Of a DNA stretch of 36,316 nucleotides, positions 20,101 through 27,700 are shown one piece after another. Where the stretch lies: assembly GCA_023807065.1 (NCBI GenBank), contig JAJJLU010000500.1, forward strand, positions 1 through 36,316. Direction: 5' to 3'. Source of the stretch: Isotricha intestinalis (lineage: Eukaryota; Ciliophora; Litostomatea; Vestibuliferida; Isotrichidae). A program made the translations under genes and the position numbers. Position 1 is the first letter of the stretch; each line of letters begins with the position of its first letter. A model generated the notes under the pieces. It was not told the origin of the DNA, did no database searches, and worked only from the letters and a program-made list of their open reading frames with translations.

Positions 20101-22075
20101 TAAAGAAAATAATTCTGGAGGGGGAGCAGGAAAAAAAGACGCTAAAGGAAAAGATCCTTCTTCTGGAGGAAATAGTGGCTTAATTGATTATTTTGATACC
20201 TCAAATGCAACTGACCCTAATAATGAAAATTATGATAAAGATAATTATCAAAAACCTAAAATAGAATATAATGAAGATACATTTGAAAATTTATATTATA
20301 AATACACTGATTTAATCTGCAAAATTGAATTAAAATATGCTTATATGCAAATTATGAGCGAAAATAATAATGTTAATTTAAATTTATGTTTAAGTGTTCT
20401 TAAAGATTTAGAATTTATGCTGAAGAAACAGTTATATCCTCATACTTATTATTTAATTTCAGTTAATTATTGTTATGGAATGATTTCCAAAATTAAATTT
20501 ATAAATGCTGTTAGAGAATTTTTAAAAAGTAAATTTTTAGAAAATATCAAAATGTTAAAGAAAAATAATTTAGAAGTTTTAACTGTTAATAAAGAAGTTT
20601 TACATCAATATTCTCATTATTTTAATGAAAAATGTGCAAAAGTATTTTTACCTTTATTAAAAGAATCAAAAAATTATTTTGAAAAATCACTAGAAATAGC
20701 AAAAACTGATTTTTTCCTTTTTGAAAATGGATTTAGTTTATTAAATTTAACCACTCAATTAGCAGATATTAGTATATTAATTGCAGAATATCAAATTCAT
20801 CAAAAATTAAAATATGCTGATATTAATCAAGTTGTAAATAAAATAAATTCACTTATGAATAAACAAATTTATTATGATAAAGAAAATGATGATTTACCAA
20901 TGTTAAAAGAAGAATTTATAGAAGATAATACAAAAACTTTAATCGAAGGATTTAAAGAATTTAAAAATAAAAAAGAAAAAATAGAGTATAATAATTATAT
21001 AAGAGATTATATGTATTATACTGATTTATCATTAAAAATAAAAGAATTAAAAAGAAATTTAGAAGAAAATTCAATTGAATTAGCTTCAAATTCTTCTTTA
21101 GTTGACCCATCGAAATTACCTAAAGATATTGCTTTACAAATTTTAGAAAATGATTATATCACAAAGAAAAAAAATAAAGAATTTGTTCAAGATATATCTG
21201 TTAAAACAGGCATTGATACTTTTGATGTTTTTTCAATTTTAAAAAATTTAATGAAAGAAATTGATTATTTCAACTTTAATTTCTTAATAGATGATAATTT
21301 AGATGATAAACTAAAAAATTTAACTCGTTTGCATAAATTTTTAAAAACAAATTCCTCAAACTATTCAACCAAATGTTATTTTGAATATCAAAAAAATGAA
21401 AGGAATGAAAATCAAGAAAAAATTGATTTCATTCAAAATGACCAAGTAACTATAAATTATACAACTCTTCCATATGAAATAATAAATCATATAAGTGATA
21501 TAAATTCAGTGTTAAATTTAAAAGAAACATTTGTTAATTTAATATATTTATTAGGTAATAATTCAGGAAAAGAAAATACTGATGATAAAGTAGAAGAAAA
21601 AAAACAAGCAGATAAAAATCCAAAAGGAAAAGGAAAAGAAAAAGGAGATAAAGGAGGAAACACAAATGCAAATCAAGTTGTGAATACAGATGAAAATTGT
21701 GAAGATATTAAATATGGTAGAATTTTAATGAGTGAGAAATTTATACAATTACTTAATCAAAAAATTTATAACTTAAAAATTAAATGTAGAAATTCTATGA
21801 CATTAAGTGAAGAAAAAAAGAAAAGAGATTTTAAATATTATCAGATTGATTATTATGAATTAATTTATGAATTTATTAGAGAAATGTTGAAAGGAAAAAA
21901 ACAATTTTCTGAAATGAAAGGTGTTAAAGAAATTTTTACTGAAGATGATATTGGAGAAGTTACTATTGAAGGTCTTGATTTCTGGTATAATTTGTTAAAT
22001 ATGTCTGTTTATTCTACAATTAATCAAAAATATAACTTTTTGCTAAGAAAAATTCACGAAGAATTAGTTAAATAA
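11108..22075 (+). CDS. CFAP54: CFAP54-like cilia and flagella associated protein (central apparatus C1d)
   Basis: This is a single open frame of 3655 codons. The best guide is the N-terminal helical block near residues 120-172 (KYLVWILSILESNIVLSHIK, then KYMKWRIALYIELALIYEDM). It resembles the conserved start of CFAP54, a scaffold of the C1d projection of the ciliary central pair that is needed for normal beating. The length is near that of known CFAP54 proteins (about 3000 residues in human). Most of the protein is helical and TPR-like. About eight Lys/Ala/Gly-rich inserts with KKDAK or KGK motifs break it up, near residues 457-480, 1489-1540, 1592-1610, 1685-1700, 1883-1928, 2775-2815, 3003-3022 and 3488-3520. 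No introns are apparent. An alternative ATG lies seven codons downstream. CFAP46 is the main rival call. Confidence 0.72.
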   Translation: MKQKKGDMVDRAEIIDDPTKKYQELMKIQDELGQLSDLEKNLKIYFNQIVQELNSLTIHDPEIRKSDTVDCIIIYFDKIIEEINNTYLKYSSTVKEKLYYLIYEISRVFYDYIHRMRKYNYSIKGAKYLVWILSILESNIVLSHIKYMKWRIALYIELALIYEDMKAFKSAYNTITQGINKLNELKNIEEQAKPLPEYMQDIFIENFKYLKYAEFKYGILSGALNLDSWKKKLEETFNIQNSDPSKTNQNEVLNRNVCAINSMSNLSYYHSIVNHDGLKLDWKTNLVQYVYSLLKNDIENIKKGILERIDRKKRDIELNEKIKQNEKNYEDILNEAINANNEKNVTNFRQSSLNVPIEIHIELLKECYDCKLFNEFIELNDSLSIRIKYREVEMPYVSEIDIQMSSIQYANIPSKYEKIPLDLNINDYKRQIKNLREEGKYIKRGEEEKNEDKTDKNKKQPPPKKDAKKDAKGGKKGEKTYTDDAVPNPYEKIDNMEHNFVYLLLKRSHNPNNAIVNLRVIMSNDVKIKKELNYNERAIAIPIKTYKDNLYEPEQKIDINAINNKYLPYLIIQKGVSGSLQNDNEKLSAIIDVYPLISNCPYAAPMMNYIKIEPEITIPGKNNDPNYIDYNFDHHYINFTYKNDKIYYVIERESEIMRNLYELENSYVDINDGAPNDNSNKVNDFLKLNFSFEKLDLLTTWIYNALQSECGDYFLEKRSNFLYDICILVYKKYLKNFLYRIEYYYQIQNELEENFSNDILNHINSMTNSIFNTLYCTHYILSKIKEKDTIIFAYVSLLLGDYCERTGNVGTGVVVLRETLEYIEKKKEKEDIYGLDNRENKQTFTSFTCDNNKIFNLSNEINSKYDDYVKMLNKKRRVNYKKLTGTGVSKIDNDVINEEDFEVNYLEDEYTKSLLPNDKNENNKKPYDGKSIYLQDPDNANNLKVNYQLTEYENDLNCLYIDLAMKYYRMYIKSGDGILEKMEIYKNNGKPLNKPKKKQLPKINLPEKTLKKLDIIKGATAKQVKTNMEYLKHSLQDAGKLQPDKPILTKSEKTMKLSISKNSYLMALFNSTMALMRPLNKQDQIYLLKSADENIAQALKEETERYEYYLKYFFYIKSLERFNVNSNQKSYYYYPYNLLYKPIMIDNVEKIPEPILIHKTSQTCSFIFPLIKIKRDQLDKVNHNISKIKIYGQISTGSNIVQLNNTTLENTNKLYPIIEAVTIPKLKQNEKYIFAYAAFDNDDTIINTIGQTSKEIELYFPLPIHYVSYQMCKIAFEYKHYLICKERAKVVFNYFTERSDIKDINLDNKSNTVLFYKLKYDYIFRSSLFELEGIAYCFYYFAKSCILIKQNEHLIDNKIESNVVKKQKNLIKNLNVLNLGLEIAIYLRNYRLIKMFVVELYNILFQLINKKNLYKELLNLFMKMNLGINIIPNECWDITLRKVSSLVMYSIFILGNMINESDIIKKSLSMEIGITKKKYYPFNYIYLQKEEEEVKDGKKGKDAKDKKPEKSAKATPTTSKEKGEENNEENPPQAKFKEITNSTLKDIEREIYEIDDFILSCGDYNELIKLKLESYKAILDKLNSELNGLSSSSNAKDPKKDAKKGDVVIDENSKDLYPNLQNEIERYKGYINDLIDIWSGFKSEGIKYVQKYITSNTQKDKFYEYLDKIMKKTIENFIGSLYATSSSSDPKDKKGKDAGGVNSNFTEILQLVDQIQINQNDIEFIQNIFTQKISFLTQDILYKMKVRIHDYLNTIKLEMPHDKVNQDLDFEKMGNEIEEKFFGCIVDKEMLPPYDTLSKNDIIGIKEKLFWIGDIIYNKGVILYYDLLQTNHNEMLNYDFNNFFNFRLCDIKKIDKYAEKKENDDLKLIDIRLGYFNKKDIKVEEKKVEPEEEEKKLDPKDKKKLDDKKKKAKDAKKKDGKDKEEEVELDPFDDLIDRNLSERSLKLNKVFEKFAMASLCINDVENYCHLDNLINFVYNIILYDMLTPYSCCDEIIVPNEEDDDETNPYKKVDNNIWIYLNIIAEVAINRLSYLKKGNLPYSEFDYNLELSKLKSLITGEKYNSPVANFNSLSKNVKVNSSKIDEENLLNSLGNYINIDVYIEFLIFVIQCTYYKQKWSILSDLIVKFNTITNELFSQFTLAFLIEAQKNIYDKAHLNTQNKQNELNHRVELYENWKNSRKNKRQQLITGEIPPEQIEFDRDYSILSKELFIFKSISDMYRTDKEKSENLYNSFLNDANNALKAVDACRKKYEDYQIEIISMKKLRYNFNTNYKEYISKLKAINYLQNNMMGTFKNCIQVLKKRQENYLLIQIIYEMSLIMYSIGDEKNRKNSEVYFSEAIDTVFQKLYSIKGFRDIKFEDYINAKGDKNIFVLPSFCYAIQILHKMAKYCYDNLLYNQRECALFASKICFNILNNIIPNPMIYAKFGTFRLNEINGNIDIFSSKFNIKVPDLLISLIELVEILISYNDYENTLPMLSLAEYLACDICKNINYTLYSRILKVICLAEIGYINESMMVYYKIMKKYDMPSYLPLGYKEYFVGKYANLTHNEDKINYFNNIPPDDQNNINAINNLIKLQADDELKKMLGGNLYYYLQYGKLVLLYKVYNKDNYVVYPERNNFLDQRSEIFIRLEKECRENIDILSAYEDICFLSNCEKLIKIYDLNYNENLPIVKNRINELCEKYRLTSDDVKTFITPKFNKNDIELSKERYELIFNYRLLLSKVFECQGLYLQSSMVLFKAIENFKNLSKGECNKILNFDNSEDTNFDFKPSEISIGGGGAAKGKGGKDAKKDAKPPANPKKDAKGKKDDKSNIPEGENVDPDLQIKNLMKDISKIIYNDERIIPNSVYWFKLHYYHLVNLFKMNRFDDALFVIKKIIDNSDKIADNYYYIRAKEIETMIYIQRYEIPKSEKVINEIAERGKINNINDYEICAFYSNYAEYLYKEKNYDLAVNFIKNARNILWEKYANFNYLILPQTLFSKKVLDNLYIDKEMLNNLIDKENNSGGGAGKKDAKGKDPSSGGNSGLIDYFDTSNATDPNNENYDKDNYQKPKIEYNEDTFENLYYKYTDLICKIELKYAYMQIMSENNNVNLNLCLSVLKDLEFMLKKQLYPHTYYLISVNYCYGMISKIKFINAVREFLKSKFLENIKMLKKNNLEVLTVNKEVLHQYSHYFNEKCAKVFLPLLKESKNYFEKSLEIAKTDFFLFENGFSLLNLTTQLADISILIAEYQIHQKLKYADINQVVNKINSLMNKQIYYDKENDDLPMLKEEFIEDNTKTLIEGFKEFKNKKEKIEYNNYIRDYMYYTDLSLKIKELKRNLEENSIELASNSSLVDPSKLPKDIALQILENDYITKKKNKEFVQDISVKTGIDTFDVFSILKNLMKEIDYFNFNFLIDDNLDDKLKNLTRLHKFLKTNSSNYSTKCYFEYQKNERNENQEKIDFIQNDQVTINYTTLPYEIINHISDINSVLNLKETFVNLIYLLGNNSGKENTDDKVEEKKQADKNPKGKGKEKGDKGGNTNANQVVNTDENCEDIKYGRILMSEKFIQLLNQKIYNLKIKCRNSMTLSEEKKKRDFKYYQIDYYELIYEFIREMLKGKKQFSEMKGVKEIFTEDDIGEVTIEGLDFWYNLLNMSVYSTINQKYNFLLRKIHEELVK

Positions 22076-22797
22076 AAATTTTTATTTTTTTAAATAAAGA
22101 TATAATTTATTTTTTATATTTAAAATATATTATATAATAATTAAATGGAGTTTCAAAAAATCTTTAAACATATTATACATTTCCATCTTTGGTTATGAAT
22201 TTTTTTAAATAATATTTATAAAAGGAAAAATATTTAAAAATATTTAATTTAAATTTTTCTTGTAAAATAAATCTTGTTCAATTAAATTTTGTATTTGATT
22301 TTTAATAAATATTTCCTTATATAAAAATTATTATTTATAAATTAATATATAATTATGATTATAAAAACTATAAGAAAAAGAAATGAAGATACATTCAACA
22401 AGTGAAAGTGAATAAAAGGTAAGAATAAATATTTATATTATTTGATATAAAGGCAATAAATACTGTTCCAAATTAATTTTTATCAACAAAAATAATATTT
22501 TTTTAAATTTCAAAAAATATTTTAATTACAAATTTTTTTTAAATATTTTTTTTTAATAAATCATTTATAAATAAAAAGAGAATTTCTTAAAAGAGATTTA
22601 ATAAAAATATTTACAATTTAGAAAAAAAAGGAAAGAATATAATTTAAAAGGAAATAATGATATCATATAAAAAATATTTAAGAAAAATTGTTTATATATA
22701 ACATTACTCATAATGATAAATTTTAAAATTAACATTACTATTCAATCTATATAAATATAATTAATAAAGATAAAAAAATATTTTTATGATTTTATAA
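22076..22797. other. AT-rich spacer, nothing recognised
   Basis: This interval of about 720 bases lies between two genes that converge on it, so it holds both 3' untranslated regions. It contains only very short ATG frames (at most about 17 codons) and A/T tracts. No RNA gene, repeat or coding relic is evident. Confidence 0.5.
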
Positions 22798-23085
22798 TCA
22801 AAATAAAATACATCCACAAGAGGCATCAGCATGATCATTTTCATTAACTGATTTTTCTGGCATATAATAATATCTTGTTTCAGATATATCTTCATTATAT
22901 TTTTTATAACTTTCAACATCAATGATGGTGTAAACTGGTTTTGTGAATGTCACATTTTTTTTTGTTTTATTCCTTTCTGTGTAATTTGTTCTTGATGATA
23001 TATTACTTTCATATGATATTTTTCTGTTTTTTTTATCAAAACTTTTCTCTAAAATTTCATCATTTTTCGTGAAATTAGTTGACAT
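22798..23085 (-). CDS. Small protein with PP1-docking (RVxF) motif and CaaX prenylation end
   Basis: This is a 95-residue protein starting at ATG 23085 and ending with TGA at 22798. Two features argue that it is real. First, KNVTF at 43-47 fits the [K/R]-x-[V/I]-x-F docking motif for protein phosphatase 1. It is followed by VYTIIDVESYKKYN at 51-64, a hydrophobic strand and acidic-aromatic segment like those beside many PP1 docking sites. Second, the last residues are CGCILF, a CaaX box at Cys92 with Phe last, plus Cys90 as a possible palmitate site. The rest is hydrophilic and probably disordered. The inferred role is a membrane-tethered PP1 regulator. Its start is 431 bases from that of the PKA catalytic subunit, in divergent orientation. 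No named family was recognised. Confidence 0.7.
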   Translation of the reverse strand: MSTNFTKNDEILEKSFDKKNRKISYESNISSRTNYTERNKTKKNVTFTKPVYTIIDVESYKKYNEDISETRYYYMPEKSVNENDHADASCGCILF

Positions 23086-23516
23086 TTTTTTATTTACAAA
23101 AAATATTATAAAAATTACTAGTATTAGATGAGCAAATAATTTTTTTAATTTTAATATTTTATTTTTTTCAAATTGTAAATATCAAAATTATAAATGTAAA
23201 TTATATCGAAAAGAAAAATGATATAATTGAATAAATTATTGATAAAAAATATACATTCTTAATATTTTTAATAAATGCATTTTTAAATTATTATTCAGAA
23301 AAAAGTATTTAACACTCCAAAAAATTCAACGTGAGAATTATTAAGTTTTATCTATTCTTAATATTTTGATAATTCTATTAAATAATTAAAAATTTTAATA
23401 ATTAGATAAACAATAATTTAAATAATTTTTAATATATAATTAATAATCAATCTCAAAAAATTATATTTTAATTAAATAAATCAATTAAAAAATAAATAAA
23501 ACCAAAAAAAAAAAAA
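23086..23516. promoter_or_regulatory. Divergent intergenic region before PKA
   Basis: These 431 AT-rich bases lie between the start of the small minus-strand PP1-docking protein and the start of the PKA gene. Both promoters should be here. The PKA start is preceded by a run of twelve A. No further element can be named. Confidence 0.4.
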
Positions 23517-24488
23517 ATGAGTGACTCGAAAGTTAAACTTATGAAATTATCAGATTATCACTTAGGTGACACATTAGGAACAGGATCCTTTGGTAGAGTT
23601 CGTTTAGCAAAAAATAAAAAAACAAATGAATACTTTGCTTTAAAAATTATGAAAAAAATAGATATTCTAAAATCAAAACAAGCAGATCACATTGCAAATG
23701 AAATTAAAATATTATCAATGATAAATCATCCATTCATAACAAAATTTGATGGTTTTACCCAAGATGAGAGATATTTATACATTGCATTAGAATTAATAAA
23801 TGGAGGTGAATTATTTACATATTTAAGAGGTGTAGAAAAATTTTCTGTTGATCAAGCTCGTTTTTACATTGCTCAAATAATATCAATTTTCGAATATTTA
23901 CATAGTAAAGATATAATATATCGGGATTTAAAACCCGAAAATGTTTTAATTCACAAAAGTGGTTATTTAAAACTAACAGATTTTGGTTTTGCAAAAATTG
24001 TAGAAAATAGAACATATACTTTATGTGGAACTCCAGAATATTTAGCTCCTGAAATTATATTAAATAAAGGTCATGGTAAACCTGTTGATTGGTGGACTTG
24101 TGGAATTTTATTATATGAAATGATCGTTGGTATTGATCCTTTTAGTGATGATGATCCTATGATGGTTTATCAAAAAATTTTAAAAGGGAAAATTAAATTT
24201 CCAAGTGGTTTTGATTCTAATGCTAAAAGTTTAGTTAAACATTTATTAGAAGGAGATTTAACTAAAAGATATGGTAATTTAAAAGGAGGAGTTAAAGATA
24301 TTAAAGGTCATAGATTTTTTAAAAATTTTGATTGGGATAAATTACTTGAAATGCAAATTACTCCTCCTTATATTCCTAAAGTTAAAGGAGAAAATGATAT
24401 TTCTAATTTTTCCAATTATCCTGATTCCGATTCTGAAACTAAACCTTTAAAAAAAAGCGAAGACCCATTTTTGGATTGGTTTAAATGA
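23517..24488 (+). CDS. cAMP-dependent protein kinase (PKA) catalytic subunit
   Basis: This is a 323-residue AGC kinase. The glycine loop GTGSFGRV is at 21-28, Lys43 and Glu62 form the expected pair, YRDLKPEN is at 135-142 and DFGFAK at 155-160. The activation loop reads RTYTLCGTPEYLAPE, where Thr168 matches the phosphorylated Thr of PKA. The C-terminal tail contains PPYIPKVKGENDISNF, close to the PKA tail, and the protein ends just after a Phe-x-x-Trp-Phe hydrophobic motif. That position is where PKA normally ends and supports TGA as a true stop. There is no cyclic-nucleotide domain, so PKG is less likely. It lies 267 bases upstream of an adenylyl cyclase on the same strand and is divergent from a PP1-docking protein. 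Activity should be controlled by a regulatory subunit encoded elsewhere. Confidence 0.93.
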   Translation: MSDSKVKLMKLSDYHLGDTLGTGSFGRVRLAKNKKTNEYFALKIMKKIDILKSKQADHIANEIKILSMINHPFITKFDGFTQDERYLYIALELINGGELFTYLRGVEKFSVDQARFYIAQIISIFEYLHSKDIIYRDLKPENVLIHKSGYLKLTDFGFAKIVENRTYTLCGTPEYLAPEIILNKGHGKPVDWWTCGILLYEMIVGIDPFSDDDPMMVYQKILKGKIKFPSGFDSNAKSLVKHLLEGDLTKRYGNLKGGVKDIKGHRFFKNFDWDKLLEMQITPPYIPKVKGENDISNFSNYPDSDSETKPLKKSEDPFLDWFK

Positions 24489-24755
24489 ATGATTTTAAAG
24501 GTTTAATGATTATTTATTTAAATTTTAATTTTTAATTTATTTAAGGATTGAGGGATATTTTTATATATTTATTATTTTTTTTGAATTTTGAAAAATTTCT
24601 CTTTTGTTTTTTTTGAAAATAATTTTTTAATAAGAACATTAACATTTATAAACTTAACTCAAGTTACCTTATTAAAAATAAAAAAAAAATAAATAAATAA
24701 TAAAAATATGAATAATATATGAAAATTTTTAAAAATAATTTGTTTTTCAAAAAAA

Positions 24756-27700
24756 ATGCAAGGAATTAACGTAGGTCAAAAAAGTCTTTTAGGTTATCTC
24801 CCAGCAATATTAATCCAAAATATTCTAAACAACAAAATAAAAAAAAATTCCAAACCACCAATATCAATAGACATGACAACAGTATCATTATTTGCAGATA
24901 TATCAGGATTTACTAAATTATCAGAAGCCTTTAGTAAAAAAGGAAGAACAGGAAGTGAATTTTTAGCATTTTGTTTAAATAGATATATGGAACTTCTCAT
25001 AAATATAATATCAAAAAATGGAGGAGATATATTTAAATTTGCAGGAGATGCACTTTTAGTAATTTGGCCCCAGGAAAAAAATGGTGATATGATAACACCA
25101 TGTAGAAGAGCATTACAATGTGCTCTTCAAATAATATCAAAATTAGATAAATTAGAAATGAGTAAAGGTAGAATATTATCAGTTAAAATTGGTTTAGGAT
25201 TTGGAACTTGTAAAGTTTTATTAGTTGGGGGTAAATTTGATAGATTTGAATGTTTAGTTGTTGGAGAAGCTATGAGACAAGCTTGTACTTCGGAGTGTCA
25301 TTGTAAAGGAGGAGGTGAGACTGTTGTTAGTGAAGATGTTTATAAGAAAATTTGTAAATATTATAATTTTGTTGAAGCTGAACCTGATACTGAACATGGT
25401 CCTGGTGATGGATTAAAATATTATAAATTTATTAAAGAAAAAACTGGAGATAAAATACAAATTAGAGCTGATGCTTTTTTAATGAGAACTCAATTTAAAG
25501 GAGAAGTTTTAAAACATAAATATTCTGAATTAAAAAAATTCGTACCTGCTGCAATTGCCATATATTTAGATATAGAAAAAGAGGTTTGGAGTAAGGAAAG
25601 TAGATTATTAACTATAATGTTTCTAAATTTAACAATTGATTTAACTCATACAAAATCAGAAGAAGGATTACAATATATTCAAAATATAATTAAAGTAGTC
25701 CAAAGTTGTATATATAGAACAAGAGGTTCATTAAATAAATTTTTAATGGATGATAAAGGTTCAGTATTATTAATAGCATGGGGACTTCCACCAATTTCAG
25801 CACATGATGATCCATTAAGAGCAGTTTTAACTGGAATCAATATTATAAATGAATTAAAAAATTTAAAATGTGATAAATGGGATATTTGTGGAGCAAAAAT
25901 AGGAATAACAACAGGATGTTGTTTTTCAGGTGTTTGTGGTAATATAGGAAACAGAAGAGAATATTCTTTACTTGGTGAAATTGTTAATTTAAGTGCAAGA
26001 TATATGCAACAAGCTATGAAAATGTGTTCAGAACAAAATAAGAAATATCAATTAGTTTTATGCGAAAATACTAAAAATTTAATTCAAGATCAAATTTCTT
26101 GTAGATGGGTTGCAAAGGGAATGTGTAAAGGATTTACTAATGAATTTAATTTTTATGAACCTATTGAAAGTGATGATGATATTTATAGAGTTGAAAGTTT
26201 AATTAAAACAAGAAGAGATAATCCTATTTTTGATAAAAATGGAAAATTAGTTAAAAGCTCTATTAAACAAAGTATTTTTATTGTTGGAAGAGATGATGAA
26301 ATTAATAAAGTTATTGATTTATTTAATTTAGTTATTAATAAAAATGAATCTAAGTTTATTGTAATTAATGGTATTTTAGGAAGTGGAAAATCTCTTTTTT
26401 TAAGAAGAATTTTATATGAAGTTTTTGAAAAACATAAAACTATTGCAGAGCAATTATCAAGTGCTAATAAAAAAAATAATTATCCCTTTATTTTTATTAC
26501 CAGTCAATTGCCAACCTCTTTAACTACTTCTTTTAATGGATGCGTGGAATTTTTAAAAAAAATTTATCCTAGATTAAATTTTAATAATGAAAAAAACAAA
26601 AATATTAAATTTCTGGATTTTGAATTAAAAACAAATGAATTTGGAGAAAATTTAATAAAGAATAATTTCTTCCATTTAATAACATTTATTGATGAAATAT
26701 TAGAAATTAATATTCTTTCTGAACATTTTAACATTTCAAAAGAAATAAAAAATCAATTAATTGATAAACATATAATCCAATTTGATCAAAATAATTACGA
26801 CCCATATTTTCAAAAAAGAAATTTTAAAGGCTTTACCCAAGATTTAGTAAATTTTTTTACTTGGATGGTAAAAGAATATTGTGAAAAATGTTTAAAGAAA
26901 TTACCATTAATATTAATAATAGAAGATACGCATTTAGTAGATACAAATACAATTCAATTAATTAATAATCTTCATTCAATCCCAAAAACATTTATTGCTT
27001 GTACTTTCCAAACTTCTTTAAATCCTTTTGAAACTCAATATCCCCCTTTCTTTGATTCTGATGAAGAATTTGAATTTCGAGGATTAAGTAATTATGATGA
27101 TATTATTGAACTGATTCAAAATTTTTGTGAAAAAAATAAACAAATTACATTTAGAAGTATTAAACAAGACACTTTAAGAGTTATTTTAGAAAGGTCTTTT
27201 AAAAATAATCCTTTATTTATTTTAGAAATTATTGAAAGTTTATTAGATCAAGAACAAATTTATATAAATGAAAATAAAGTTTTAGTTTCAAGTCCAATTT
27301 TCATTAAATATAATGAAATATTAGATTGGAGTAAATTAAACATACCTTTTTTACTAGAAAAAATAGTAGGTAATATTATAGATTCCTTAAAATGTACTGA
27401 AATAATAATATTAAAACATGCAAGTGTAATAGGAACTATATTTGATGTTGATAAACTTAATAAATTAAATATATTAAATAATATAACTTTAGATGAATTA
27501 ATTCAAATAATCTATAATTTCTCTCAAAAAGGAGTGATGGAAATATTATATGATTTAGAACCTAAAAAATTAGTTGCAAAATTTTCAATTCCATTCCTTA
27601 AAGAAATATTATATAAGAGAATGTTAGTTGAAACAAAAAATGAAATTCATTTAAAAGTTGCACGATTAATGGAAAGTTCAAAATTTAATTATCTTCCAAA

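Noticed and set aside
22076..22797. tRNA or other structured RNA genes in the spacers.
   Set aside because: No B-box-like GGTTCGA string or clover-leaf pattern was seen in any intergenic stretch.
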